64,000 bases of DNA, taken from Clostridia bacterium (GTDB lineage: Bacteria; Bacillota; Clostridia; Lachnospirales; Cellulosilyticaceae). Under the pieces are notes generated by a model. That model made no database searches, was not told where the DNA came from, and was given only the letters and a program-made list of their open reading frames with translations. Location: NCBI GenBank assembly GCA_029239755.1, contig JARBUI010000019.1:1-64000 (forward strand). The letters run 5' to 3'. The position numbers and the translations under genes were made by a program. Shown here in pieces: positions 35,553 to 43,547 of the stretch (positions are counted from its first letter, which is position 1; each line of letters begins with the position of its first letter).

Positions 35553-35800
35553 GCAACTATTTAGCAGAAAGTATGCCCTATTTTTTTCATTTTTCAAATC
35601 TGTATTTTGTTGAATATGCTAATACACAATTTTTATTTGGTAATTAATAAATCAACCATTTCTTTTAAGAACTTGTCCTTTGTATATTTTGCTTAAAAAT
35701 TTGTCGATTTTAGTAGTAAAAAAAAATTTTTCTACATTTAATACATTTTTAATCAAGTAAAAAACATTTTTTTATAAATTTTTCAAACCGTTATCGACTC

Positions 35801-36040
35801 TTATTTTTTCATTATATTCTTTGTGCCTGAATACATACCAACTGAGGTAAAGCCAAGGTATATTCCTTTTAAAACACCCTGCTTAATGTCTCCCTCTGCT
35901 AGATACACTGTTCCAAGTATAACCCCTAGCACAAGCGCTGCAACTGGGCAAAACCTCAGTGGTAAACCTATATTTTTAAGAATCTCAACTCCCCCAAGTA
36001 TAATAGGTGCAAGCATTATATCATATGCTTTAACTTCCAT
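35801..36040 (-). CDS. Small holin-like membrane protein
   Basis: 79 residues with two hydrophobic segments (about 9-22 and 30-47, PVAALVLGVILGTVYLAEGD) and a third amphipathic stretch (GIYLGFTSVGMYSG), ending in NIMKK. The size and pattern recall phage-holin-like proteins that are common as single genes in Clostridia, but no lysin or phage gene is near. GAGAGGAA precedes the ATG. Function is unknown. Confidence 0.65.
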   Translation of the reverse strand: MEVKAYDIMLAPIILGGVEILKNIGLPLRFCPVAALVLGVILGTVYLAEGDIKQGVLKGIYLGFTSVGMYSGTKNIMKK

Positions 36041-36211
36041 CTTCCTCTCCTCTTTTCTGATAATCCTTCCTTTCTTATGTTTTTCTTTTGAATATGTATG
36101 TTTTATCCTTTTATATATATGTTATGACTCTATGATGTATACTGTGTATAATCTTACAATAACTTAACATCTGTTAAATAGCCTGGCACCTTAGCTAATA
36201 CTTCCTCGTGC

Positions 36212-36246
36212 AAAAAAAGCCATTCGAAAAATATCTTCTATGGCTT
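36212..36246 (-). terminator. Terminator after cheB
   Basis: AAGCCAT pairs with ATGGCTT across a 21-base loop and is followed by TTTTTT on the minus strand. Confidence 0.6.
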
Positions 36247-36281
36247 GTCATTCTATAAAATTATCTGCTTCCATATTTAAT

Positions 36282-37319
36282 TTATACACTCTGCCGCAGC
36301 ATCGAACACAGCACTTGTGAAATATTATCCAGTGAAGTTTGTTTTTCAACTGCTCCAATTTCAAACGCTACCTTTGGCATACCATAAACAACGCATGATG
36401 CTGCATCTTGTCCAATAGTTCTTGCTCCTTTTTGTCTCATAGCTAATAAACCTTTTGCCCCATCATAACCCATCCCTGTTAAAATAATGCCAATAGCATT
36501 TGCTGAACATTCTTTAGCAACAGATTCAAATAATACATCTACAGAAGGGCAATGTCCATTTTTCTTCTCGCCATGAGCTACTAAAACCTTATACCTAGCA
36601 CCTATCTTTTTAATACTCATATGCTGATCACCTGGAGCAATTAATACCTTTCCCGGTTCTAAATAATCGCCTGACTCCGCTTCTTTTACTGCGAATCCCG
36701 TTTGATTATTAAGTCTTTCTGCAAACATTCGTGAAAACATAGGAGGTATATGCTGAACAATTACGATTCCTGGCATCTCTTTTGGCAACTGTTTTAAAAG
36801 GTTGGAAATGGCCTCAGTCCCTCCAGTTGAAGCTCCAATTGCAACCACCCTCTGTATATCCATTCTTCCGTTTCCGTTTAGTCCTATATTAAGATTCTCA
36901 TTTCCTCTTATGTGTGGCTGCATAACCTTCGCGCTTGCAGCTATTTTTATTTTTGCAATAATATCTTGAATAAATCCTTCTACCCCTTGCGCAGACTGCA
37001 TATTAGGTTTTGTAACGAAATCTACAGCCCCAGCATTCATTGCATCAAAAACAGCATCACTAATAGAGCTTACCACAATAACCGGAAGAGGATACTGAGG
37101 TAATAACCGCTTTATAAAATCAATTCCGTTCATTTTTGGCATTTCTACATCGCATGTCATAACATCTGGCTGATACTGTAATATCTTATCCCTTGCATCA
37201 AAAGGATCAATTGCTTTAGCGACTACTTCTATTTCTAAGTCTGTAGAAATCCCTCTGGATAAAACTTCTCTAAAAAGCAAGCTATCATCTAAAATTAATA
37301 CCTTTATTTTCTTTTTCAT
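36282..37319 (-). CDS. cheB: Protein-glutamate methylesterase / glutamine deamidase CheB
   Basis: 345 residues. The receiver domain (1-~120) has LDDS near the N-terminus and the phosphorylated Asp in TCDVEMPKMNG (about 56). A variable linker (about 125-155) joins the esterase domain, whose catalytic triad can be placed in AIGASTGG (Ser), IVQHIPPMFS (His) and GMGYDGAKG (Asp). It removes methyl groups from chemoreceptors during adaptation. No cheA, cheR or receptor gene is adjacent; only cheX lies upstream, so these are orphan chemotaxis genes here. Confidence 0.96.
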   Translation of the reverse strand: MKKKIKVLILDDSLLFREVLSRGISTDLEIEVVAKAIDPFDARDKILQYQPDVMTCDVEMPKMNGIDFIKRLLPQYPLPVIVVSSISDAVFDAMNAGAVDFVTKPNMQSAQGVEGFIQDIIAKIKIAASAKVMQPHIRGNENLNIGLNGNGRMDIQRVVAIGASTGGTEAISNLLKQLPKEMPGIVIVQHIPPMFSRMFAERLNNQTGFAVKEAESGDYLEPGKVLIAPGDQHMSIKKIGARYKVLVAHGEKKNGHCPSVDVLFESVAKECSANAIGIILTGMGYDGAKGLLAMRQKGARTIGQDAASCVVYGMPKVAFEIGAVEKQTSLDNISQVLCSMLRQSV

Positions 37320-37495
37320 AGGAACACCTCCCTATCTCTATTTAATAACTACAGTATTTCCTTTTCAAGCAAAGAAATAACATATATATTATATTGTAGT
37401 TACACTCATGTTTTTATACCATTAAGATATGAGGCATCTGGTTATTAAGTGCTACTATTCTAATAGCTCTCAGGGTGCTGTCATTACTTAAATCT

Positions 37496-37963
37496 TTAAC
37501 TTACTTTATGGATAATGTCTATATCCATAGTATCCCCATCCTCAAACTCTAATGGTACACAAACTGTTACAGACTTTGCGGGACTAAACTGCATATTTTC
37601 TCCTGTTAAAACAGTTGGAGGCGTTATATCTACTCCAATATCTTTTTGTGAGAAAATACTAGCTGTATTCCCCAAAATCATATTGCATAGCTCAGCTATT
37701 GCACTTTTAGCAATTTCATCTAATTCTGGAACTGGCATACCGCCTAACATAAAAGATACAATCTTACAAGCCAGTGGCTTTTTAAAGGACATAATAACAG
37801 TCCCTTGTATTGACCCGGTTATACCAATTAAAACTGCAACATGTTCCCCCTTTTTAGGAATATCTTTAGTATATATACTGCCTAGAACTGGATCAAGTCC
37901 CGTAGTTTGTCTAATAATATTTTGACTTGCTTCTACAAACGGATTAATATATTCAACTTTCAT
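37496..37963 (-). CDS. cheX: CheX-family CheY-phosphate phosphatase
   Basis: 155 residues. IAKSAIAELCNMILGNTASIF (about 85-105) carries the E-x2-N type catalytic pair of the CheC/CheX/FliY family, and the GTVIMSF strand plus LGG turn are typical. A single catalytic helix and this length fit CheX rather than CheC. It would remove phosphate from CheY and end the signal. It lies 176 bases upstream of cheB on the same strand. Confidence 0.9.
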   Translation of the reverse strand: MKVEYINPFVEASQNIIRQTTGLDPVLGSIYTKDIPKKGEHVAVLIGITGSIQGTVIMSFKKPLACKIVSFMLGGMPVPELDEIAKSAIAELCNMILGNTASIFSQKDIGVDITPPTVLTGENMQFSPAKSVTVCVPLEFEDGDTMDIDIIHKVS

Positions 37964-38493
37964 CCCTATTACTTCCTCTCATTTCACTTATCAATTATTT
38001 ATTATTCGCTCCAATATACCTTTATTTCAATATTCCTAAACGTCTCATAGCTTTTTCATTTAAATTACAATATAAAACAGTTGAAACTTTTCGAACTATT
38101 CTGAAATTATCTCCAAAAAAAAAGTAATAAATTAACTCTATTTTTTATGTAAGTACTCTTATTATTACTGCTAACATTTACCTAGTAATTCTTTGTCTAA
38201 TACAATTATAAAAATAGTCTATAATTTTGTCAAGAAATAACACTTTTTAGATTGCTTGTATACATTTAGACTATATTTTGTCACTTTATATATATTGTTA
38301 ACCCCTTGTGAATCCTATAACAATTAAATTAATGTCTCTAAATCTCAAGAAGATGATTTGACTATAAAATTTTCTGACTAACTTCAATAAAGCGATAAGT
38401 TAATCTTTTTATTTCAAAAGAAAAATTGTCAGATTATGCGAATTAAAGACGAATTAAATCTATGAATAGTAATACATCTGAAGCGAGGACATT
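37964..38493. other. AT-rich intergenic region without recognised genes
   Basis: 530 bases between the divergent cheX and the degenerate-peptidase gene. It is very AT-rich with homopolymer runs. I see no hairpin-plus-T terminator, conserved RNA or convincing ORF. Promoters for both flanking genes must lie here, but no clear -35/-10 pair stands out. Confidence 0.5.
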
Positions 38494-38871
38494 ATGAAAG
38501 TAACATTTAATAAAAAAAGTTCTGAGGTTTTACTAAAAACACAAATTAATAAGCTTATTGCCGCTTGCGGGATTTCTGAAGTTGACTGGGAAGTTATTTT
38601 TCTCCCTGAAGAAAGTAAAGATGAGTTTGGGTGTTCTAATGATGATAGAGCATTACAAGTCTCTGCAGAAAAAAAAAGCATTATATTTATTTCTATAAAG
38701 GAAAGCATACACTCTCTTCTTTGGCTTTTTGTCAGAGAAACAGCTCATTTATTTAACGGCTGCAAAGGAACGACTAATAACCTTATTGGATGTATACTTG
38801 CAACTATCTACGTGGGCCATGATTACGGAGATGAATGGTATAACGAAAAGTCAAAAAGACTAGCAGGGTGA
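38494..38871 (+). CDS. Degenerate SprT/minigluzincin-like protein of unknown function
   Basis: 125 residues. The segment LLWLFVRETAHLFNG (about 73-87) has the position and context of a zinc-peptidase helix (HExxH), but the first His is Arg (R-E-T-A-H). The tail GHDYGDEWYNEKSKRLAG resembles the third-ligand region of SprT/WLM-type peptidases (H...x-W...). The first half is a mixed alpha/beta region with an EVDWEVIFLPEE strand. If related, it is probably a non-catalytic descendant; this is inferred from motif similarity only. GAGG precedes the ATG. Confidence 0.7.
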   Translation: MKVTFNKKSSEVLLKTQINKLIAACGISEVDWEVIFLPEESKDEFGCSNDDRALQVSAEKKSIIFISIKESIHSLLWLFVRETAHLFNGCKGTTNNLIGCILATIYVGHDYGDEWYNEKSKRLAG

Positions 38872-38885
38872 CTGCTAGTCTTTTT
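38858..38885 (+). terminator. Terminator overlapping the end of the peptidase-like gene
   Basis: Perfect GACTAGCAG/CTGCTAGTC stem with a five-base loop, followed by TTTTT. The gene's stop codon lies within the loop. Confidence 0.85.
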
Positions 38886-38945
38886 CAGACTGCTTATAAA
38901 GTTATTAGAAACTTTTTATATTATTTTGCTGCTTTCTCAATTATT

Positions 38946-39830
38946 TTAATAGATCGTTTCATAAATATATCTCGCATACTTCTCGGCAACATTTATTCCT
39001 GTAACACTTTCCATTGCTCCAAAGAAAGCATTTGAATTAACCTCACATACCAGCGGTTCTCCAGACTCCCCAAACAAAAGATCGATGCCGCAATAATCAA
39101 GCTTCAATATATTTGCAGTTCTTTCACATATCTCTTTAAAAGATTGGGGGAGTTCAAAAGGTTCAGCTCTTCCACCTAACTCTATATTCGAACGAAAATC
39201 TGTTTCTGATATCCGCTGCATAGCCGAAACTACCTTGCCTCCAATTACAATAACCCTTACATCTCTTCCTTTGCTTCCTATAATCATTTTCTGAAAAAGA
39301 TGCTCTTTACACTTTAGCTTTTCCATAAGCGATAAAAGCTCATCACGATTTTTAGCGCAATACACACCCGCACCAAGAGATCCATAACATTCTTTTACTA
39401 TGCAAGGATAACCTAACTTCCCTTCAATCAAAGCTATCCTTGGCAATGTTTCTTTAATAGATGCATTTTCATAATAACAAAATAACCCTGGGATAGTATC
39501 TGGCATACTGATGCCATGACCTGACAGCTTAATATGTGTTTCCATTTTATCATCGCATACTAAAATAGATTTATGACTATTAAAAAGCCTAAGCCCTGTT
39601 CTCTCAAGCAGAACAGAGGTATATTTATCTTTATCCAAATAAATTACAAAGTCATAGCCTTGTAAAAATGAAAGCGGCTTTCCATCCATAATCATTGCCG
39701 TATTAATACTATTTGGTTCTATATCAACCTCTACCCCTAACTTATTCAATTCTTCTTTAAGTCTAATAGGTTGATTCATTGCTGCTTTTAATCTTAAAAA
39801 TGCATTGACTAATATAAGTGCTCTTTTCAA
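38946..39830 (-). CDS. RimK-family ATP-grasp ligase
   Basis: 294 residues with a TTG start six bases after GGAGG. ATP-grasp motifs include YPCIVKECYGSLGAGVYCA (about 133-151), RDVRVIVIGGKVVSAMQRIS and LVCEVNSNAFFG, where Glu and Asn would hold magnesium. RimK-like enzymes add amino acids such as glutamate to proteins or small molecules; the acceptor here is unknown. A reading frame upstream ends (SVDVLLKKRKRNVQGGLV) with its stop overlapping this TTG, hinting at a coupled upstream peptide, but that frame has no clear start. It lies between a terminator and the NmrA-like gene. Confidence 0.88.
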   Translation of the reverse strand: MKRALILVNAFLRLKAAMNQPIRLKEELNKLGVEVDIEPNSINTAMIMDGKPLSFLQGYDFVIYLDKDKYTSVLLERTGLRLFNSHKSILVCDDKMETHIKLSGHGISMPDTIPGLFCYYENASIKETLPRIALIEGKLGYPCIVKECYGSLGAGVYCAKNRDELLSLMEKLKCKEHLFQKMIIGSKGRDVRVIVIGGKVVSAMQRISETDFRSNIELGGRAEPFELPQSFKEICERTANILKLDYCGIDLLFGESGEPLVCEVNSNAFFGAMESVTGINVAEKYARYIYETIY

Positions 39831-40069
39831 ACTAATCCTCCTTGTACATTTCTTTTTCTCTTTTTCAGCAAAACATCTACTGACGAGACATTTAATTTAT
39901 CCATAATTCCTTTAATTTTATCAACAGCATTTAAACTATTTAAATCCAAATCATAGAAAAAGAACTTATCACTTAGTCCTTTTCTTTCGCTTTTTCATAG
40001 TATTATAAATATGCATAAAACTTTATTATACCTTCTTTTCATACTTTGCTCCATAGATGAAGAAAGTTT

Positions 40070-40927
40070 TTATTTCGTAAATGCTTCTTTATTTTCTCTT
40101 GCAAAACTTTCAAATGTTCTTGGTTTTTTCCCTGTTAGTTTGTAAAACTCATATGTTACTGCCTTTGCAGTCCCCATTCTTGTCATAAAATAAAGAGCCA
40201 TGGTTACATTTACATATTTCTTATTAAGACCGCGTTTTTTTATATAATAGTTTCTATATTTTAAATATCCAGGGTTATCATATGTAATTCTTCTCCCTGT
40301 GAGCTTACTTAATATTTCTGCTACTTGGTAATAGTCTAAAGCTTCAGACCCTGTAATTGTGTGAGCAGTATTTCTATATTTCTCGGGCTCATGCAATACT
40401 ACTGCTATAGAGAGACCGATATCTGCAGCATCTATAAAGCTTGTCTTACTTTTTCCTGCAGGTATGAAAATCTTATCCTGCTCTCTAATTTCTACTGAAT
40501 GTATGCCCGATACATTTTGCATAAAAAACCCTGGGCGTATATGTGCATAGGGGATTCCTATGCTTTCAATATATTTCTCTATTTTATGATGGGGAGGAAT
40601 TGTGTTATTTTCAACTCCCATTAAGGATAAGAAGGATACTAACTTAATATCATTTAACTTCATAGCATTAATGAAAGGATATAAATCCTGTGGTTTACCA
40701 AGATGAGGGGGTCTCATTAGAAATACCCTATCTACACCATTTAAAGCATCTGTAAAAGTATGCTCATTTGTAAAGTCAAATTCAATAAAATCAACTTTAT
40801 CACCAAACATATTTTTAAGCTTCTTAATATCTGTACCTGCGGCTACTACTTTTTCACCCATTTTTAATAATTCTTTTACTACATAACTGCCCACATTGCC
40901 AGAAGCTCCCGTTACTAGTACTTTCAT
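40070..40927 (-). CDS. NmrA-like NAD(P)-binding oxidoreductase
   Basis: 285 residues. VLVTGASGNVGSYVV (3-17) is the GxxGxxG nucleotide loop of atypical short-chain dehydrogenases; HIRPGFFMQN and DIGLSIAVVLHE are typical of NmrA/QOR2-like proteins. There is no YxxxK catalytic pair in the usual place, so it may act as a redox sensor or quinone reductase. The ATG follows GAGGAG and starts one base after the MarR stop codon, so the two are an operon and the enzyme is probably controlled by that repressor. Confidence 0.9.
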   Translation of the reverse strand: MKVLVTGASGNVGSYVVKELLKMGEKVVAAGTDIKKLKNMFGDKVDFIEFDFTNEHTFTDALNGVDRVFLMRPPHLGKPQDLYPFINAMKLNDIKLVSFLSLMGVENNTIPPHHKIEKYIESIGIPYAHIRPGFFMQNVSGIHSVEIREQDKIFIPAGKSKTSFIDAADIGLSIAVVLHEPEKYRNTAHTITGSEALDYYQVAEILSKLTGRRITYDNPGYLKYRNYYIKKRGLNKKYVNVTMALYFMTRMGTAKAVTYEFYKLTGKKPRTFESFARENKEAFTK

Positions 40928-40928
40928 C

Positions 40929-41351
40929 TTATTTCTCCTCACTTAGTATATTGTTTGCCGTTTGAATTAACTGTATAAATAAATTAAACTCATTCACGCC
41001 CATCTTTTCTCTAAGCAGCTCCATTGTTTTAAAATATTCATTATATGTGGATTCAACAAGCTCAGCTCCTTTGTCTGTAGCTGAAACGGTATAGCTTCTG
41101 CCATCTATAGCGGATGGAGTTTTCACTAAATACTCCTTTTTGATCAAGGCATTGACCATAGATGTCACTGAAGGTTTTGCAATTCTAAAAAAATGACTAA
41201 TCATCAACGGGGTAACTGGTCCCATTTGTTTTTGTGTGAATATCAGCACTCCCATTTCGCTAGGTCTAATTGGCAAATCTCTTTTAACGTTCATTTGCAT
41301 ACGACAAAACAATGCTACTGCATCTGCGCTAATAATAATGTCTTTATCCAT
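40929..41351 (-). CDS. MarR-family transcriptional regulator
   Basis: 140 residues; the ATG is four bases after GAGGTG, and a TTG four codons earlier overlaps that site. The winged helix spans about 35-100 (MGVLIFTQKQMGPVTPLMISHFFRIAKPSVTSMVNALIKKEYL), with the wing DGRSYTVSATDKG. MarR dimers bind palindromes and release them when they bind phenolic or oxidative signals. A perfect palindrome sits ten bases upstream of the gene, consistent with autoregulation. Confidence 0.93.
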   Translation of the reverse strand: MDKDIIISADAVALFCRMQMNVKRDLPIRPSEMGVLIFTQKQMGPVTPLMISHFFRIAKPSVTSMVNALIKKEYLVKTPSAIDGRSYTVSATDKGAELVESTYNEYFKTMELLREKMGVNEFNLFIQLIQTANNILSEEK

Positions 41352-41360
41352 TTTGCACCT

Positions 41361-41389
41361 CAATATAGTTAGTCTAACTAACTATATTG
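41361..41389 (-). promoter_or_regulatory. Probable MarR operator
   Basis: A 29-base perfect inverted repeat: arms CAATATAGTTAG and CTAACTATATTG around TCTAA. Its size and location just upstream of the marR-like gene fit a self-operator. The -10 of the promoter may overlap it (TATATT). Confidence 0.75.
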
Positions 41390-41557
41390 TAAGACCAAGA
41401 CACATCTATGTCAATTAAATTCTAATTATGATGAACTTTCCTTAATCCTCCTCTCCCTTAAGCAGTTCTGATATTTCATCTGTAAAATAGGGAGAAAGCA
41501 TAAAAAAGTTCTTTCCTGTGAGGTACGTAAGTACCTATCATAAGTATTAAGCCTAAA

Positions 41558-41603
41558 TAAAAAACAGGAGAAGCTTACTACTCCTCTCCTGCTCATATTT
41601 TTG
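41558..41603 (-). terminator. Terminator after the RCC1-like gene
   Basis: CAGGAGA and TCTCCTG arms with an AGTAGTAAGC-type loop and a T6 run on the minus strand, 110 bases after the stop. A near copy lies at 43380-43425. Between the MarR operator and this hairpin I see only a short AGGTAC/GTACCT hairpin (41521-41536). Confidence 0.6.
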
Positions 41604-41713
41604 TTCTATATTCTTTTTTGTTCTTTTATTGTCTAAATCCTAATTCTCCTTACAGCAAAGCTTCCACTCTCCTTCCTAATCTATGATAAGGAAGCAGTAG
41701 TTATTATTACTAT

Positions 41714-42670
41714 TTACTTTTCGCTTGATACTAAAGCATAGTATTTATTCCATGCTGCAGGTAACTCCCAAGTTGTCACTACTTCTCCTGTATCTGTTAA
41801 AGCTGTGATAATACTCCCGTTACTATCAAGCTGTACAAACTTTTTACCTTCAAACCCTTTCATATTTTTAATCTCTGAAGTCTTACCAGCAACAACAACT
41901 GTGCCATCTTTCTTCAATCCCATGGTCATATTGTATGAAACTGCTATTTGAGCAATATCTGCCCATCCACTAACATCACACTGATTGTCTGTATTTAATC
42001 CTGTAGCTACAACTGTTCCATCATTTTTAACTGCTGCAGCATGTATAGGCCCTACAGCAGCTTGCTTAATTCCTATCCATTTCTTAGCTGCTTCTAATTG
42101 TTTATCCGAGTCTCCCACCACAAGTACACTGCCATCTTTGTTTACCACAATGCCCCTTTCAAAATATGGTTCTGGAGCATAATAGGATGCATGGACTATA
42201 TTCTTTAGCTTGACAATTTTACCTGTATAAGTATCTCCTTCATAAATTGTGCCGTCCTTTTTAATAGCAAAAATATAACTACTGTTAGCCTTTACACTAA
42301 CTATGTCTTTTAAAGTATTAATGGTCTTAAATGCTGCCCCCTCAACGACAATCGTCCCATCATCTTTTAGGCCTATAATCACAGATGTTCCCATGTCAAT
42401 CATTTTTATGTGACTCCATTTTTTCTTATCAAGAGAACCTAACTTATGCGAATAATAATCTGCCTGAAAATATCGTACCGTCCCATCTTGAAAAAGACAT
42501 GCAAAAGCTCCATTCATAACAGACTTCGGCTCTTCTTCTGCACATGCAATTTGAATAACCCCAGTAATATTCTTTTCTTTTGTGTCTGCTGCTAATGATG
42601 CAACACTTGCAGCTAAGAATGTTATAACCGCAAGGATAACACCTAAATTAAATCTCATCTTTTTTAACAT
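41714..42670 (-). CDS. Secreted RCC1-repeat protein
   Basis: 318 residues with the ATG after GGGGAGG. A signal peptide (about 1-29, FNLGVILAVITFLAASVASLAA) is followed by about six RCC1-like blades, each with a GLKDDGTIVVEG or VKNDGTVVATG motif at spacings of about 45-50 residues. RCC1 propellers bind other proteins; in Clostridia secreted forms may act at the cell surface. No anchor, dockerin or sorting motif is present, so it is probably released. It has its own terminator. Confidence 0.85.
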   Translation of the reverse strand: MLKKMRFNLGVILAVITFLAASVASLAADTKEKNITGVIQIACAEEEPKSVMNGAFACLFQDGTVRYFQADYYSHKLGSLDKKKWSHIKMIDMGTSVIIGLKDDGTIVVEGAAFKTINTLKDIVSVKANSSYIFAIKKDGTIYEGDTYTGKIVKLKNIVHASYYAPEPYFERGIVVNKDGSVLVVGDSDKQLEAAKKWIGIKQAAVGPIHAAAVKNDGTVVATGLNTDNQCDVSGWADIAQIAVSYNMTMGLKKDGTVVVAGKTSEIKNMKGFEGKKFVQLDSNGSIITALTDTGEVVTTWELPAAWNKYYALVSSEK

Positions 42671-43547
42671 CTCTGTCCTCCCCAATATAATTTTTCAGAC
42701 TTAAAACCTCAGAAATTTTACATATATTTCCATATCTATAATAGTATAACATACAATTGTTTGTGGTCAATATGCATATGTAATAATAATGAATTATATC
42801 CTTATATACACCTGTGCATTACATCATGGGTTTTGATTATAAGGAGCGAAAGCATTCTAACTGATTCGTCTACATTATTGTATATATGATTCTAAAATTA
42901 ATTGCTCATCTAGTAGAACATGTTCATATAAGTTAATTAAACAAAACACCTGATTATGACATATCAGGTGCATTTCTTGTTTATTAATATTAATTTAAAT
43001 ATATATTATATAGTACCTGCGCCATTTCAGCTCAGGTTTCAGGATTTAATAGCATTAAATGTTTTTTATCTTCTCCAATTATTCCATCACTATCAAATAT
43101 GTTCCCGAAAGAATATTTTAGGTTGTAAAGCAACTTGAAATATCAAGAGTTTTAAGTATTTAGGGACATAAAATCAGTCATTATTATTCTTATCCCGTAA
43201 ATTTTTTTCCACTTATCACTTTATTCTCTTGATAACGAAGCGAAGCCTCTAGCATCACGAAGCTGAAGTTTAGAGTATTAAATACATAAAATTAGACATC
43301 ATTATTCTTTCTTGCTTATAATTCTTTTCGCTTCCCCCTTACATTTCTTGATGCCGGCGACTTAGTTTGGAGTGCAAAGAAAAACAGGAGAAGTTTATTA
43401 TTCTTCTCCTGCTCATAATTTTTCATAATTTTTTCATAATTCTTCACATAACTTTTCTTGATGTTTTGTTCCCTTAGAACTTAATTCTCCTGATAGCGAA
43501 GCTAATGGCTCCGCTCCTGGGGAAGAACTTTTTTGTTTGTTGATATT
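42671..43547. repeat. Intergenic region with degenerate tandem repeats
   Basis: 877 bases without a convincing gene. Segments of about 115-120 bases starting near 43149, 43270 and 43390 resemble each other: each has ACATAAAAT- or TTATTATTCTT-like blocks followed by a CTTGAT..CGAAG-type block. Another diverged copy lies near 41590-41700. The 5' part (42690-43140) shows only AT-rich sequence. A terminator for the SpoIID-like gene lies within it. Confidence 0.45.
43380..43425 (-). terminator. Terminator after the SpoIID-like gene
   Basis: CAGGAGAAG pairs with CTTCTCCTG around an AATAATAAA loop, followed by TTTTTCTTT on the minus strand. It lies about 125 bases after the stop and is nearly identical to the terminator at 41558. 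Confidence 0.65.

Noticed and set aside
35801-36040. Holin-like protein as a phage lysis cassette
   Set aside because: No endolysin lies next to it; single genes of this type are common in Clostridia.
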